The notes: generated by a model not told the origin, from the sequence alone. Shown: positions 1 to 10,675, numbered from the stretch's first letter. The stretch is DNA of 64,000 nt from Trichomonas vaginalis G3 (GCF_026262505.1 NC_067203.1:22487411-22551410); one strand, 5' to 3'. A program made the numbers and translations.

Positions 1-204
1 CTATCAATTGTTGTCTTTGATTCAACTTTGACAAGAATCACAAATGATTCTTCTCAAAGTTGCTCAGTGAACAACAAACACTTGTTATTGTTTATAATTC
101 AAGTGAATGTTGTACACAAAGACAACAATTGTCTATCAATTGTTGTCTTTGATTCAACTTTGACAAGAATCACAAATGATTCTTCTCAAAGTTGCTCACT
201 TCAC
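1..204. repeat. 132-bp tandem repeat (1.5 units, cut by window edge)
   Basis: Bases 1-72 recur without visible change at 133-204, giving a period of 132 bp. The unit contains internal inverted segments (TTGTTGTCTTTGATTC against GACAACAA). The array runs off the left edge of the window, so its copy number is unknown. The short open frame across it simply follows the repeat and is not called as a gene. Confidence 0.85.
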
Positions 205-1557
205 AACACCCATTAATTCTTTTTGATATTACACATTAAGCTAACCAACCACACCAGTCATTTTATTTATATAGCTTTTATCCGTAACATTTTTAAAGGA
301 TTTCAAATAATTTACTTTTTCAAATATTTACTAGTTAATATCTCAATCAATTTATCCTCTTATTTATATTTTTAAAAATTTTCATCTCCATCACCATTCA
401 ATTTGGAATCTCATTTTTAAAATATCTTAATATAATCAGAATTTTATTAGTAGGTTAAAATATTTGCGAATATTAATTATTTGGATCAAAGCTTTCATAC
501 GATTACATTAATTTTTTTAATCGAAATTCTATTTCATTACTACTCAATTTTAAATCATAGCAGCATTAATAGCTCATCTACTTATATTCCATCATAATGT
601 TATTTTATTCAATTTTTATATATCTGATTTTCATATTTTTTCAAATTCTGTCGCAAAATCTTTAAAATTGTTATATTTCCTTACAACACGGTTAATATAG
701 TATTCTCCTTAACTTGTTTAAATGCAATTTTGCAATATTTGGAAATGATCAAAATATCCTAATGTAAACGTTTGCTCTTAGAATTCAGTGTCATAGTCGA
801 TTGTTTCTAACAAATTAATCTTTTTTGCATTGATTTTCGAAGTATTGCATTTTCATTACGGCCAAATCTGCTCTTTTTCATTAGATTGATAGCTCACAAT
901 AGTTCTTGTAATCAGAGAGGAAATATCTTACGAAATATACCTCTAAATTTTCACTTTATAGATAAATGTTATATTTTTCCGTTACTCGATTATTGTCCAA
1001 TAAAACCACAATCATATTAAACTTCGTCCAAAATAAACAATAAAGAATAGTTTTTAAGTTTCTTAAACGGTTTATGAAGGTTCATATTTAATCGATTTTT
1101 TTATTTTCAATTCATGTATCTATAGTTCGTTAGTCTATCATCCCTTCATAAATTATCTGCAAAGAATTTTGTAGAATCTCAACTCTGTGAGGAACTACAA
1201 TAAATTGAAAAGTCATTTTGTGATATCAAAATCCAATATATTATTCTTTCTAATACATATTAATAATATCTTGAGATGTAGTACACTATATATATACTTT
1301 CAAAAATCTTATATGTTTATTAGTTATTGAGATAGAAGCGATTTAATTCTTTGAAAATCGACGAAAAGTGCCATATTCATAAAATTATAGGGTAGTAAAA
1401 ATGAAGAACTTCTTCAAACATTATTAGCTTTATTTGACATTTGTAACGATGAATCTATAGAATAACATTAAATTTCTTATTCAATTACAAATAAATAATT
1501 AAATTAAAATATAACAAAAAGATATCCTAATAAGATTTATATTATAATCGAACAGTA
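205..1557. other. AT-rich intergenic DNA, nothing recognised
   Basis: About 1.35 kb with no open frame of useful length on either strand and no repeat that recurs elsewhere in the window. A 15-base string GTCATTTTGTGATAT near 1213 also occurs near 40894 upstream of the importin gene, which may be chance in AT-rich DNA. Confidence 0.6.
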
Positions 1558-2097
1558 TTAAGCCTTTTGTCTTCTGGCCATTACTCGTTCTAATAAGTTA
1601 AAGAGAAGTTCATCAACTTCTTTCAGATCTAATGGCAGCATTCTCATGGACAATTCTTCTTTAATATCCTCTCTCCTCTCGCCAGCATCAACCAGGCTTC
1701 CTAGCATAATTTCAATTGGTGCTACAAAAGAAAGAGATTTGTTAACTTCGTCAGTACGATTTGGGCGAGCAGATCTCTTTTTAAGATCTTCAGCCATCGA
1801 TAAAATTGCTTCTTTTTCATTAGGTGGTAATCTTTCTTTTGTTTTATCAGAGAATGAAACGCTAATAATGTTACCCCATTGCTTTGAATTATGATATTCG
1901 TGGATAGCTTTCAAGCATTCGTTTTCTGTTGCGTATGAAACGAAGGCAACACCTTTAAATGCTTTAGTAGTCGGATCAGTTAATACAGTAAGTTTCTTTA
2001 TGTCTGCTATATTTGAAAAAAGATCTTCTATGTCGTTCTTTTGAACATTTCTAGGGATGTTTTTGACATACAAGCAATACTCAATGTCTTCAGACAT
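1558..2097 (-). CDS. RNA-binding protein with one RRM domain
   Basis: The 179-residue protein has a single RNA recognition motif at about residues 6-83: RNP2 reads LYVKNIP (8-14) and RNP1 reads KGVAFVSY. The rest (84-179) is charged and helical with no second domain that I recognise. RRM proteins bind single-stranded RNA in splicing, export, translation or decay, and nothing here shows which. The start is the first ATG, 13 bases after an upstream TGTCACTTTTT on the coding strand, a motif that recurs in this window. The nearest neighbour is the Polinton, about 250 bp upstream. Function beyond RNA binding is not inferred. Confidence 0.85.
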   Translation of the reverse strand: MSEDIEYCLYVKNIPRNVQKNDIEDLFSNIADIKKLTVLTDPTTKAFKGVAFVSYATENECLKAIHEYHNSKQWGNIISVSFSDKTKERLPPNEKEAILSMAEDLKKRSARPNRTDEVNKSLSFVAPIEIMLGSLVDAGERREDIKEELSMRMLPLDLKEVDELLFNLLERVMARRQKA

Positions 2098-2110
2098 CCG
2101 AACTAATCAG

Positions 2111-2121
2111 AAAAAGTGACA
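2111..2121 (-). promoter_or_regulatory. TGTCACTTTTT promoter-like motif of the RRM gene
   Basis: Read on the minus strand this is TGTCACTTTTT, ending 13 bases before the ATG at 2097. TCACTT fits the parabasalid initiator consensus TCA-pyrimidine-(A/T)-(A/T). The same decamer occurs upstream of the genes at 57986 and 58154 and in several repeats. Confidence 0.5.
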
Positions 2122-2350
2122 GCCAAGAAAATAAATTTCTTTTGAACTATTCTATAGTAAATAAACAAGAATATTGCTTTTTAATCCGAAACAAATACAT
2201 TACCCAAAGAATGATAGAAAATGACCTTTAATTTAACCAAAAAGTGGCCACTTAACAGCACCTGGTTGATTGAATTAGTTTTTTGGAATGCATATGTTAC
2301 AGCATGACTGGATTACAAGTTTGACAAGAAATTCTTTAAATTGTGGAATT

Positions 2351-2739
2351 AGTAGTATATATGGACGGGTTGTGTGACTTTTTTTGTAAACGTAAGAATT
2401 CATACGATATTGAACGATTTTGTATCATTTTTTTTAACATATGAAGTAAAAAATGTATGATTCTTACGGTTTTTATTCTTACGTTTTTGAATAAATCAAG
2501 ATTTAAAAAGGATTTCAAATCGTAAGACATTTACACTCAGCCCATACATAATGAAATAAATCATTAAAAAAATTAACATTGATTTTAAAATAATTTATTT
2601 TTCATCATTTATAAAAGAAGTTATATATAGATGATGTCAGATATTCCACGATTAATTAAACATTGTTTAAAAATGAATGGAATCAATGGAGTCATAATCA
2701 AAGACCTCATAAACGGGTAAAAATAAATTGAAACTAATG
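2351..2739. repeat. Polinton left terminal inverted repeat
   Basis: The 389-bp sequence begins AGTAGTATATATGGACGGG and matches the reverse complement of 19633-20019 with two single-base length differences. The outermost bases are AGTAG...CTACT. The adjacent host bases are the GGAATT duplication. Confidence 0.93.
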
Positions 2740-2799
2740 TCTTACGAAAAATTAAAACTTAGTTATGTTTATTATTTTATTTTTTTTATTTTGTATGAA

Positions 2800-3906
2800 A
2801 TGAGCGTCAAAACTAACAACGTTAAAAAATTGGGATTCACAAACGGGGAAATAAAGAATATATTAGAGGAGGCGGGTTATGAAGTTGATAAATATTATTT
2901 AAGAAATTGTAAAAAATTCGCGGAGTTCTTAAATGATTTTGATTATGATGGAAAAATGAATAAAGATGATGTTATAAATTTCTTATATCCCGCATCTAAA
3001 AAAGAAAAACCTAAAGAACCTGATGTTTTCCCTGAATATTATGAAGAACGGATTAAAGATGATGAATATGATGAAATTGAAAGACTGGAAAAAATAAGAG
3101 ATGAAATAGATGAAAAAATTAAGGAATTAAGAGAAGTTGAAAAATATAATGAAAATGAAGTAGAGGGTTTAATGAATATCCCAGCTTCAGAATCAGAAGT
3201 TCAGAAATCTCATGAAGAAAGATATAAAAATTATGTCTCAGAATCAACACAAAATTTATTAGATGGTGAAATAGACGAAACACTTTCAGCAGAAGGTACT
3301 AAATTTATTCGTAAACATAAGTTACAATTTATTGATAATGAAGAATACCCCTGTATCCTACTTTCATCACCTTTAGATTCCGAAAAATTCAAAAAAGCTC
3401 TTAAAAACGTGACATATGCAACTAATACGATTAAGAAAGAAGATCATGATATTTACACAAATTATTATTTAAATAAATGCACAGGTGTTGATAAAGTTTT
3501 TGATTTATTAGATAAAATATCAAAAGAAACCATTGGAACCTATAAAATTTTGTGTGATTGTGGTTTCATTATTGAAGATACCAATAATGTTTCATATGAA
3601 AGAACAGCACCGAAGGAAGATGAAGTGGAAAGGTCTATACCATTCGTTATTAAGAACATTGAAGATATGAAAACGTATAAGCATTATATTTATTCATTTA
3701 TTTCAGAAAAAATGGAAGCAACCCATAAAACATCTTCTCATCATTTTATAGCTATTCATACATTCCTTTTCAAAGTTGTGAAATTAAATAAGACAGGAAT
3801 TAGATTTAATGTATCAGGGTACACATTCTTGAGTAAATTAAAATGTATTCGTCACGTCGCGGATGATAAAAATTTATGTGTTCTTAATTCATTTTATGGG
3901 CTTTAA
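2800..3906 (+). CDS. Polinton-encoded unknown protein, charged coiled coil
   Basis: The frame opens at 2728 inside the terminal repeat, but the first ATG with a plausible context is at 2800, giving 368 residues. Residues roughly 60-130 are rich in Glu/Lys and read as a coiled coil. The C-terminal half is mixed and has no motif that I recognise. It is the first gene inside the left terminal repeat and points towards the polymerase gene. Function unknown. Confidence 0.6.
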   Translation: MSVKTNNVKKLGFTNGEIKNILEEAGYEVDKYYLRNCKKFAEFLNDFDYDGKMNKDDVINFLYPASKKEKPKEPDVFPEYYEERIKDDEYDEIERLEKIRDEIDEKIKELREVEKYNENEVEGLMNIPASESEVQKSHEERYKNYVSESTQNLLDGEIDETLSAEGTKFIRKHKLQFIDNEEYPCILLSSPLDSEKFKKALKNVTYATNTIKKEDHDIYTNYYLNKCTGVDKVFDLLDKISKETIGTYKILCDCGFIIEDTNNVSYERTAPKEDEVERSIPFVIKNIEDMKTYKHYIYSFISEKMEATHKTSSHHFIAIHTFLFKVVKLNKTGIRFNVSGYTFLSKLKCIRHVADDKNLCVLNSFYGL

Positions 3907-3957
3907 TAAAAATAAACTTTATTTTTATTTATTTTTTGATATTTTATTCTTACATAA

Positions 3958-5598
3958 ATGAACAAAAACGGAACAGCTAAAATGAATGATAATCAAATTA
4001 GAGCAGAAGGTAGAAGGTTATTTAAACGCTTCTATAACATTCCTGATGGTGTTAATCCTAAAACTCGTAGAAGCTATTTAAATGAAGCAATAGATGCATA
4101 TGAAGGGTTTGACATTTCATCAGAAAGTGAGAGATTAGCGAGAATGTTAAATGTTAATATTGATTTCTATTATTGTGATCCTCAACCAGAAGACGTGGAC
4201 ATAAATAAGGTAGACTTTCCATTAGTGGAATCAATAATGATAGATCCAGAATTTGAAACAGTAAATATTTTATTAACACAGAGTCCATGTGGAAAACTTC
4301 ACGCTGACAGAATAACAGACGTTGAAGCACTCACCGGCTATAAAGTTTGTCCATATTGTAAAGAAGAAGTTTATTCTATCCGTGATGATCCAGAAAGGAA
4401 AAACCAAAGAAGATTTTTAAAGCATTGTGAGAAATGTAAAGAAAATAATGGAAGATTAATTCAAGACGTTCAATTGCAAAAGACCCAGCAACCATATGCA
4501 CCACATATTACGAAACAGAAGATATATCAGTGGTTATTAGCTCATAATTTGCAGGAATATTATCAACCGACAAGATATTATATTACTTTTGACTTTGAAA
4601 CATTAGAGACTAAAGAAGAATTACAACTTTCTGAGTGTGCAACTTTGAACGCTTACTTAAAACCATTCATGGTATCATCAACGGTTAAATTAAATGATAA
4701 AACATATACGAGGAATTTTTGCTTAACTTCGAGTGATTCTTTTATTTCTGATTGGATTGAGTTTTTATTTTCAACCTGTTCATTAGTTGCTAAATCAAAT
4801 ATTGAACAATACAATGAATTAATGAAGCCGCAAACGGCGGGGACTTTGACTCATACATTAAATGAAAAACAGAAGGAAGCATTTAAAGAACTTCTAGATG
4901 AGGAATTCAATAAAGTGAATATCATAGGTTTTAATTCGGGAAAGTTTGATTTAAATTTAATTCTTCATGATTTAAACACTGCAAAATGGAAAATAAAATC
5001 AATGCTGGGTTCATCTTCACAATTTAAGCAAATCATTGTAAAGAAAACAAACGTTCCATATGAATTAAGATTTATTGACATCAGAAATTATATAGCGGGT
5101 GGGACATTAGACCAATTCACTCAAGATTTCGGAAACAATAAATCACGTGTTAAATCCTTTTTCCCTTATCAATTCATCACGTGGGAAAATTACGAAGAAG
5201 AATTATATAAAGTGGAACCATTCACTCAAGATTCATTTTATTCAGCATTAACTCAAGAAACTATATCAGATAGTGATTATCAAATATATCTCAATGATGC
5301 TAAAAACTTTAAGAATAGATTAGAATATTTTATTCATTATTGCAATAAAGATGTTGAAATTATGATTGACCCAATCGATAAAATTATTGAAGAAACATTT
5401 GTTTATAAAATTGACACGCTTCATAATCTTTCTTTATCATCGAATGCTTCAATGATTCGTTACGCTTTAGCATATAAAGACTTTAATCCTAATGAAAAAT
5501 ATCCTGAGGAAGAGATAGAATCAAGTTTTGAATTAACGAAAAAGTATTGGAAATATAAAATTGAATCATATAAGAAACAAGATGAAAAAGCAGAATGA
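3958..5598 (+). CDS. polB: Polinton DNA polymerase B region, exonuclease part
   Basis: The 546-residue frame carries the 3'-5' proofreading exonuclease motifs of protein-primed family-B polymerases: Exo I FDFETLE near residue 212, Exo II GFNSGKFDL near 324 and Exo III YCNKDVE near 460. A CxxC...HCEKC zinc-ribbon-like segment lies at about 130-157. Upstream of the ATG is CTTACATAAATG, the TAAATG context seen throughout this element. It is part of a Polinton fossil. Confidence 0.85.
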   Translation: MNKNGTAKMNDNQIRAEGRRLFKRFYNIPDGVNPKTRRSYLNEAIDAYEGFDISSESERLARMLNVNIDFYYCDPQPEDVDINKVDFPLVESIMIDPEFETVNILLTQSPCGKLHADRITDVEALTGYKVCPYCKEEVYSIRDDPERKNQRRFLKHCEKCKENNGRLIQDVQLQKTQQPYAPHITKQKIYQWLLAHNLQEYYQPTRYYITFDFETLETKEELQLSECATLNAYLKPFMVSSTVKLNDKTYTRNFCLTSSDSFISDWIEFLFSTCSLVAKSNIEQYNELMKPQTAGTLTHTLNEKQKEAFKELLDEEFNKVNIIGFNSGKFDLNLILHDLNTAKWKIKSMLGSSSQFKQIIVKKTNVPYELRFIDIRNYIAGGTLDQFTQDFGNNKSRVKSFFPYQFITWENYEEELYKVEPFTQDSFYSALTQETISDSDYQIYLNDAKNFKNRLEYFIHYCNKDVEIMIDPIDKIIEETFVYKIDTLHNLSLSSNASMIRYALAYKDFNPNEKYPEEEIESSFELTKKYWKYKIESYKKQDEKAE

Positions 5599-5619
5599 GA
5601 TACTAAAAATAATGTTTCA

Positions 5620-7425
5620 ATGAATGATTTTCAATACTATCACGATTTAATCCTTTCATCTAAATGCAAAATGTGTGGTAAAGCGTTTACATATGCAAAT
5701 AAACCAACATTGGATAGAATCGATAATGAAAAACCACATACCAAAGAAAATTGTCAGTTAATGTGTTGTTATTGTAATGTCGTAAAATCAAATAAAGATG
5801 AAGATGTTCAACGTTTAAGAATCAATTTAAGAAATTACGCATTAAAAAATAATTTACCAATGACTTTAGATTCAGTTGAAGCTTATCACATTCTCCGTAA
5901 TGGAATTACTGGTGGTCTATCAAATGTTCAACATAGAGTAAATCTTAAAGGAATCACGCACATTAATAAACTTTCATATAATCCAGAAACTAAAACTGTA
6001 TCAAATGAGGACACTTCCAACATTATGACTCATTTCGTTGGTGTTGATTTTAATTCATTATATCCTTCATCATTTTCATCTAATCCTCATGATTTCATTC
6101 AATATACTGACCATAAAATGTATATGCCGGGAAGATTAAATGGTGTTATCATTTGTGATACAGCAACAAAGAAAGCAAAAGCACTGGGAATAATTAAGAA
6201 GAAAAATACTTTATTCGTGGCTGAAGTAAAGGGTCACATTGATGAAAAATACATTAATGATTACATAAACTTTTTACCGATAATAAGAAACTTAGATATT
6301 ATCACAGATGAAAAAACAATTGGCAGTTTTATGTATAATTACATGAAATCAAACAATCTACCAGTTGACCAGAAACAGAGAAAATTAACTCAGTTAGCAT
6401 CAACACACAACCAATATCAACCATTTTCTTCTTATTATCTTTGGTATCTAATAGACAGATTTCATTTTATCATCGATGACATTCAATCAATTTTAACATT
6501 TACTAAAAACACTTGCTTTAATGAATTTGCGAATGAATTTATGAACGAAAGACAAAGGGCTGAATTAGAAGGAAATAAAGGAAAAAGTTTATTTTGCAAG
6601 ATTTCACTTAATGGATCATATGGTTACGATGCAATGAATACACAAAATTACACAAAGACTAAAATAATGAATGCACAGAAGGCACGCGTTGCATGTATGT
6701 CAAATAAGTTTAAAAACATAAGAGAAATAGGTGAAAATACGTATCAAGTGATGCTCAAAGATAGATTTTATAGATGTGATACATGTTTACAAGAGGCATT
6801 CTTCACTTTAGATAATGCTAAATACTGGTATTTGGTTTTCATTTATGATTTTATGTATAAATGCATGAATGTTAATCGTTTTCATTTCATTGAAGGTGAT
6901 ACTGATTCATCTTATTGGGCAATCGCTGGTGATCCAAATCTTCCTAACACTCAAGCATTTCAAGCAATTGTTACCGATAAACAATTTTATGATAAAAATA
7001 TTTTCAAATTCGCACCATTTGATTTCTTCTGTTTTGATGAGAAATTTAAACCTAAATTAAAGAATAAAGCTGAAGAAAAAGCACATGAGAAGAAGTTATT
7101 GGGTTTAGCAATTGAGAAACAAGGTGATAACATGGTTGCTTTATGCCCCAAGTGTTATACATCATTCAACGGTTCAATTGATGGAGGTGATTTTAAAAAG
7201 ATTGCACAAAAAATGAAAGGTGTTAGTTTACGACAAAATAAACAATTAACACCTAAAAATTATTTGGATATAATAAATGATAAAGTGATATTTGATGGTC
7301 AGAATATTAATTTACAACTTAAAAACAGGACGATGACTCGCTTAACAATCGGTAAGACTGCATTAACAGGAGCACACACTAAGGCTGTATGTTGTGAAAA
7401 TGGATGTTGTATGCCGTTTATTTAA
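5620..7425 (+). CDS. polB: Polinton DNA polymerase B region, polymerase part with HNH motif
   Basis: The 601-residue frame carries polymerase motif A DFNSLYPS near residue 142, motif B KISLNGSYG near 326 and motif C EGDTDSS near 424. The first 60 residues have an HNH-nuclease-like pattern: CxxC near 15, LDRIDN near 31, a following His, then CCYCNVVK near 49. In protein-primed polymerases this module replicates the element from its ends. It is part of the same polymerase region as 3958-5598. Confidence 0.85.
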   Translation: MNDFQYYHDLILSSKCKMCGKAFTYANKPTLDRIDNEKPHTKENCQLMCCYCNVVKSNKDEDVQRLRINLRNYALKNNLPMTLDSVEAYHILRNGITGGLSNVQHRVNLKGITHINKLSYNPETKTVSNEDTSNIMTHFVGVDFNSLYPSSFSSNPHDFIQYTDHKMYMPGRLNGVIICDTATKKAKALGIIKKKNTLFVAEVKGHIDEKYINDYINFLPIIRNLDIITDEKTIGSFMYNYMKSNNLPVDQKQRKLTQLASTHNQYQPFSSYYLWYLIDRFHFIIDDIQSILTFTKNTCFNEFANEFMNERQRAELEGNKGKSLFCKISLNGSYGYDAMNTQNYTKTKIMNAQKARVACMSNKFKNIREIGENTYQVMLKDRFYRCDTCLQEAFFTLDNAKYWYLVFIYDFMYKCMNVNRFHFIEGDTDSSYWAIAGDPNLPNTQAFQAIVTDKQFYDKNIFKFAPFDFFCFDEKFKPKLKNKAEEKAHEKKLLGLAIEKQGDNMVALCPKCYTSFNGSIDGGDFKKIAQKMKGVSLRQNKQLTPKNYLDIINDKVIFDGQNINLQLKNRTMTRLTIGKTALTGAHTKAVCCENGCCMPFI

Positions 7426-7447
7426 TACAATTTAAAATTTTAATAAA

Positions 7448-7519
7448 ATGCCACAGAAGAGACAAAAGGAACCGTTAATGATGGTTTTGATTCTTGATCA
7501 AAGAGGTGGGCGCCCTTAA
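7448..7519 (+). CDS. Possible 23-residue Polinton micro-ORF
   Basis: A short frame (MPQKRQKE... ending RGGRP) starts in TAATAAAATG, close to the TAAATG context used by other genes of the element, and fills the gap between the polymerase and the next gene. It may be chance. No function is proposed. Confidence 0.2.
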   Translation: MPQKRQKEPLMMVLILDQRGGRP

Positions 7520-7543
7520 AACATTTATTTTATTTTTATATAA

Positions 7544-7783
7544 ATGAATGATGTAGATTTAAAAATTTTAATTGATGATTTAGTATTTAATCAAAATTTT
7601 CTTACTTATTATGAATTAAAAGCATATCTCCAAAAATATGATGAAAATATAACGGGTGATGATATGGATTATTATTATTCATATTATAAAAATGAAATTT
7701 TGAAATATCATGATAAAATAATTTCTAAAATTAAAGACAAAATTAAAAATAATGAATATACAAAGGGAAAAACTAAATCATAA
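7544..7783 (+). CDS. Polinton small unknown protein
   Basis: 79 residues, rich in Asp, Tyr and Lys and predicted helical. The start lies in TATATAAATG after a T-rich run, the element's typical start context. It sits between the polymerase and integrase regions. No family recognised. Confidence 0.5.
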   Translation: MNDVDLKILIDDLVFNQNFLTYYELKAYLQKYDENITGDDMDYYYSYYKNEILKYHDKIISKIKDKIKNNEYTKGKTKS

Positions 7784-7792
7784 CTTAAACAA

Positions 7793-8289
7793 TTGAAAGA
7801 TTTCAAAAATAAAGTATTAACAGAAGAAGATATTGATGAATTATATAAATTATATAATCCTGAGCTGCAAAAAACAAAGGAACAAAAGCTAAAAGTGCAA
7901 AACGCCCAGGTCATTCAGACCATAAATGAAGCACAAGCTTTAATTTATGATTCATTAGTTAAACCACATTCAGCCCGACTTTTAAATGAAGATCAACTTT
8001 TGGAATTCATCCTTCAACATAAACTCGAAGCGGGAAAGTATATCAAACCTTTATATACAGTATATTTAAAACAAATGAATAGAATACATCCGGAATTAAT
8101 GAAAGGAGGAATGAATTCCAAAACTTCATCATCCAAAATCAAAGCAGATAAAATTAAACCACTTGCAACCCCAAAACCTCCAACAGTAGTACCTCCTCCT
8201 CCTTCAGTTAATCCTTCATCATTCACTTTATTATATCCATTTCAAACATTAAAGAAGCAAAAAGATTTTAAAAAGGATTTCAAGATATA
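7793..8289 (+). CDS. Polinton unknown protein segment upstream of mariner insertion
   Basis: An open frame of about 165 codons: the N-terminal half is helical and charged, and residues roughly 125-150 are proline-rich (KPPTVVPPPPSV). The mariner transposon begins at 8290, directly at its right edge, and the integrase region lies on the other side. No ATG is evident at the left edge. It belongs to the Polinton fossil and I give no function. Confidence 0.45.
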
Positions 8290-9587
8290 GGGTGTCCAAA
8301 GGTGCGTTTAGCACAGCGCTCTATATGAGACTATTAAAGGAGATATATGCTGATTATAAATATATAATAAAAAATATGAATATATGTATATGATGAGTAT
8401 GTTGTATTTTGGCGCCATGCCGGGATATAAAATGAATTTTGAGACAAGAGGCGGTTTCGCGGGAAATTTTGGCGGGATTTTTTTCATTTTTTTAATGAAT
8501 CATAAAGAAAACATCCTCGCTCTTGCAAAAAAATGCAAAGACTGTAAAAAAATCTACGAGACATTGGTAAAATGCTTCGGTATGGATGCTCCTAGCTATT
8601 CCACTGTAACGTATCATGTTAGGATGTATCACTTCATGAACAAAAAGGCGCCCATCATAAAAATTGACAAAAAATCGCCGGATCAAAGAAAAATCAAAGC
8701 AATTCTTCAAGCGCTAGATGAAGACCCAGGAGCATCACTCAGAAGGATAGAGGAGATGACAAAGATACCACGTACAACAGTCAGTTATTATCTGCACAAT
8801 TATTTGAACTACAAACTAGCGTATACACGTTGGGTTCCGCACAACCTTAATTCAGTTCAAAAAAAATCTAGAGTCCAATCTTCGAAAGAGCTCCTCTCTA
8901 TATTGGGTGCGTATCAATCCAAGAAGTTTCGCTTTTTAGTAACAGGGGACGAGTCTTGGTTTCAATATGCAACAGAAGCCAAAATCATGTGGATCCCGAA
9001 GGATGAAAATCCGCAAACATTCCCGAAGAAAAAAATTGACACACCAATGATGATGTTGTCGGTTTTTTGGGGCGTGAATGGCATCATCGCAATTGATATC
9101 CTTCAAAAACCTAATACGATGAATGCTCAGTATCTAATTGACAATGTTCTTACTCAAATTATCAATTCTGATGAGTTTGAGAAATCCAAACAACAAAAAC
9201 AAAAGTTTGCAATTCATTTTGATAATTCAAGAGTTCACAAAAGTCATAAGGTAATGAATTACTTGTTGGAAAACAATGTCAAAGTTGTTCCAAACCCAAT
9301 TTATTCACCTGATATTGCACCCTCTGACTTTTATTTATTCGGCACGCTAAAAAAGAGCTGAAGGACGCGAATTCGTGAGTCCAGATGATCTTGAAAATTT
9401 TGTAAGAGAGCAATTTGAGCAATTTTCTCATGATGATTTAAAGCGTGTCTTTCAAGCCTGGATCGATCGCTGCGAACGCGTGATTGAATCCAATGGTGAT
9501 TATATTTAAATAAACTTTATATATATGTAACTTGTTTATTTCTATTCGCAGTATTCAGGTTTGTGCTAAACACACCTTTGGACACCC
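8290..9587 (+). mobile_element. Tc1/mariner transposon inserted in the Polinton
   Basis: The 1,298-bp element starts GGGTGTCCAAAGGTG and ends in its inverse. Its terminal inverted repeats are about 26 bp with one mismatch, and a TA dinucleotide flanks both ends (8288-8289 and 9588-9589), as expected for mariner. Size, ends and transposase agree with the Tvmar type described in Trichomonas vaginalis. It lies inside the Polinton integrase region, so it arrived after the Polinton. Confidence 0.93.
8495..9361 (+). CDS. Mariner-family transposase, C-terminus frameshifted
   Basis: The 288-residue DD34D transposase binds the element's ends and moves it by cut-and-paste. Two helix-turn-helix segments come first (residues about 3-45 and 85-110), followed by the mariner motif WVPHNL. 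The catalytic Asps are in VTGDESWF, HFDNSRVH and APSDFYLFG, with 34 residues between the second and third. The start at 8495 (MNHKEN) is chosen because the longer open frame upstream has no similarity to the family. The frame ends just after LFGTLKK. Another frame (9360-9509) continues with a typical mariner C-terminus (EGREFVSPDDLENFV..., ending in GDYI), so a small indel has cut off about 49 residues. This copy is probably inactive. Confidence 0.88.
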   Translation: MNHKENILALAKKCKDCKKIYETLVKCFGMDAPSYSTVTYHVRMYHFMNKKAPIIKIDKKSPDQRKIKAILQALDEDPGASLRRIEEMTKIPRTTVSYYLHNYLNYKLAYTRWVPHNLNSVQKKSRVQSSKELLSILGAYQSKKFRFLVTGDESWFQYATEAKIMWIPKDENPQTFPKKKIDTPMMMLSVFWGVNGIIAIDILQKPNTMNAQYLIDNVLTQIINSDEFEKSKQQKQKFAIHFDNSRVHKSHKVMNYLLENNVKVVPNPIYSPDIAPSDFYLFGTLKKS

Positions 9588-10383
9588 TATATTAAATAAA
9601 CCAATTGACCCAAAAATTCAACCGTTAAAGGAAAAATTTGGTCGCCCCTCATTTGCACCATATCCATATTCATACGAAATCGATCATTTAGAATATTCAA
9701 AAGGAAATGTTACTTATTTATTTGTCATTAACATTAACACAAGATATTTATATTGCATTCCAGTGAAAGGGAAAACAGAACAGGAAACAAGAAGAGCTAT
9801 ACAATACTTACTAGATCATGAAAGAGTAGATAATATAAGGGGTGATGGTGATAAAGGATTTCAGGCAGCTATGGCTCATTATTTCCCACAAATTAATTTT
9901 TACTTTTCATCCTCTCCATATACGTTTCATAATAAAATAGTTGATGCAGTAATGAGAACTCTTAGAGATGCGTTAGGGGTTAACGGTCAGATATACTGGG
10001 ATGGAAATCATGACTCCATCATACAGCAGTTAGTATATTATTACAATAATACATGGCATAGAACTATAAACATGAAACCAGTGGAAATGAAAAATGATAT
10101 TTCAAAAGAATGGGAATATATTAGAAAGCAAATGGAAAGGTTAAATGATGTTAAACGTGAACAAATTAATTCGGGGCTCATGAATTTTAAACAAGGGGAT
10201 AAAGTTTTGATTCATCTCGATTATGGAAAAACTGATAAATCAATGACAAAAAGAAGACGAAGATTTGACACAATAGCTGAATTTGTTAGATATATTAACG
10301 GTAATGTATTAGTTGAGGTTAACAATAAATTAATAGAAATTCCGATTTATTTTATTACTCCATTATATTTAAATAACATTTAA
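9588..10383 (+). CDS. int: Polinton integrase (rve/DDE fold)
   Basis: The integrase core runs from about 9660: YEIDHLEY, a beta-rich stretch, then RGDGDKGFQ, a helix, and YYYNNTWHRTINMKPVEM, the usual C-terminal end of an rve core. The final 70 residues (FKQGDKVLIHLDYGK...) resemble the SH3/chromo-like barrel of retroviral-type integrases. It would insert the Polinton with a 6-bp staggered cut, in keeping with the GGAATT duplication. The mariner insertion lies immediately to its left. Polinton fossil. Confidence 0.8.
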
Positions 10384-10402
10384 TTTTTTTATTTCGTAAG
10401 AA

Positions 10403-10675
10403 ATGAGTGACAACGAAGCAGCCAAGAGTCCAGACAATGAATATAAAAAGAAACTAAACAGAATTAAATCAAAAATATGCTATTGCAAAAAGAAGCAGCA
10501 ATGTGGTGGGGTTGAAAACGATAAAGAGAGGAAAGAAATAATCGAAAAATTAGAAACTTACCGTTCAATCCTTAAACTGAGTGAAGCAAAAATAAAAGAA
10601 TTTAATAGAATAAATAAATTGATTGGAAGAGATGAATTTAATAAAGATGAATTTTTAAACTCAATCCAAAATTAA
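10403..10675 (+). CDS. Polinton small basic protein
   Basis: 90 residues, rich in Lys and Glu, with a short Cys cluster (CYCKKKQQC near residue 28) and a helical remainder. It follows the integrase by about 20 bp on the same strand and starts in AAGAAATG. No family recognised. Confidence 0.5.
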   Translation: MSDNEAAKSPDNEYKKKLNRIKSKICYCKKKQQCGGVENDKERKEIIEKLETYRSILKLSEAKIKEFNRINKLIGRDEFNKDEFLNSIQN

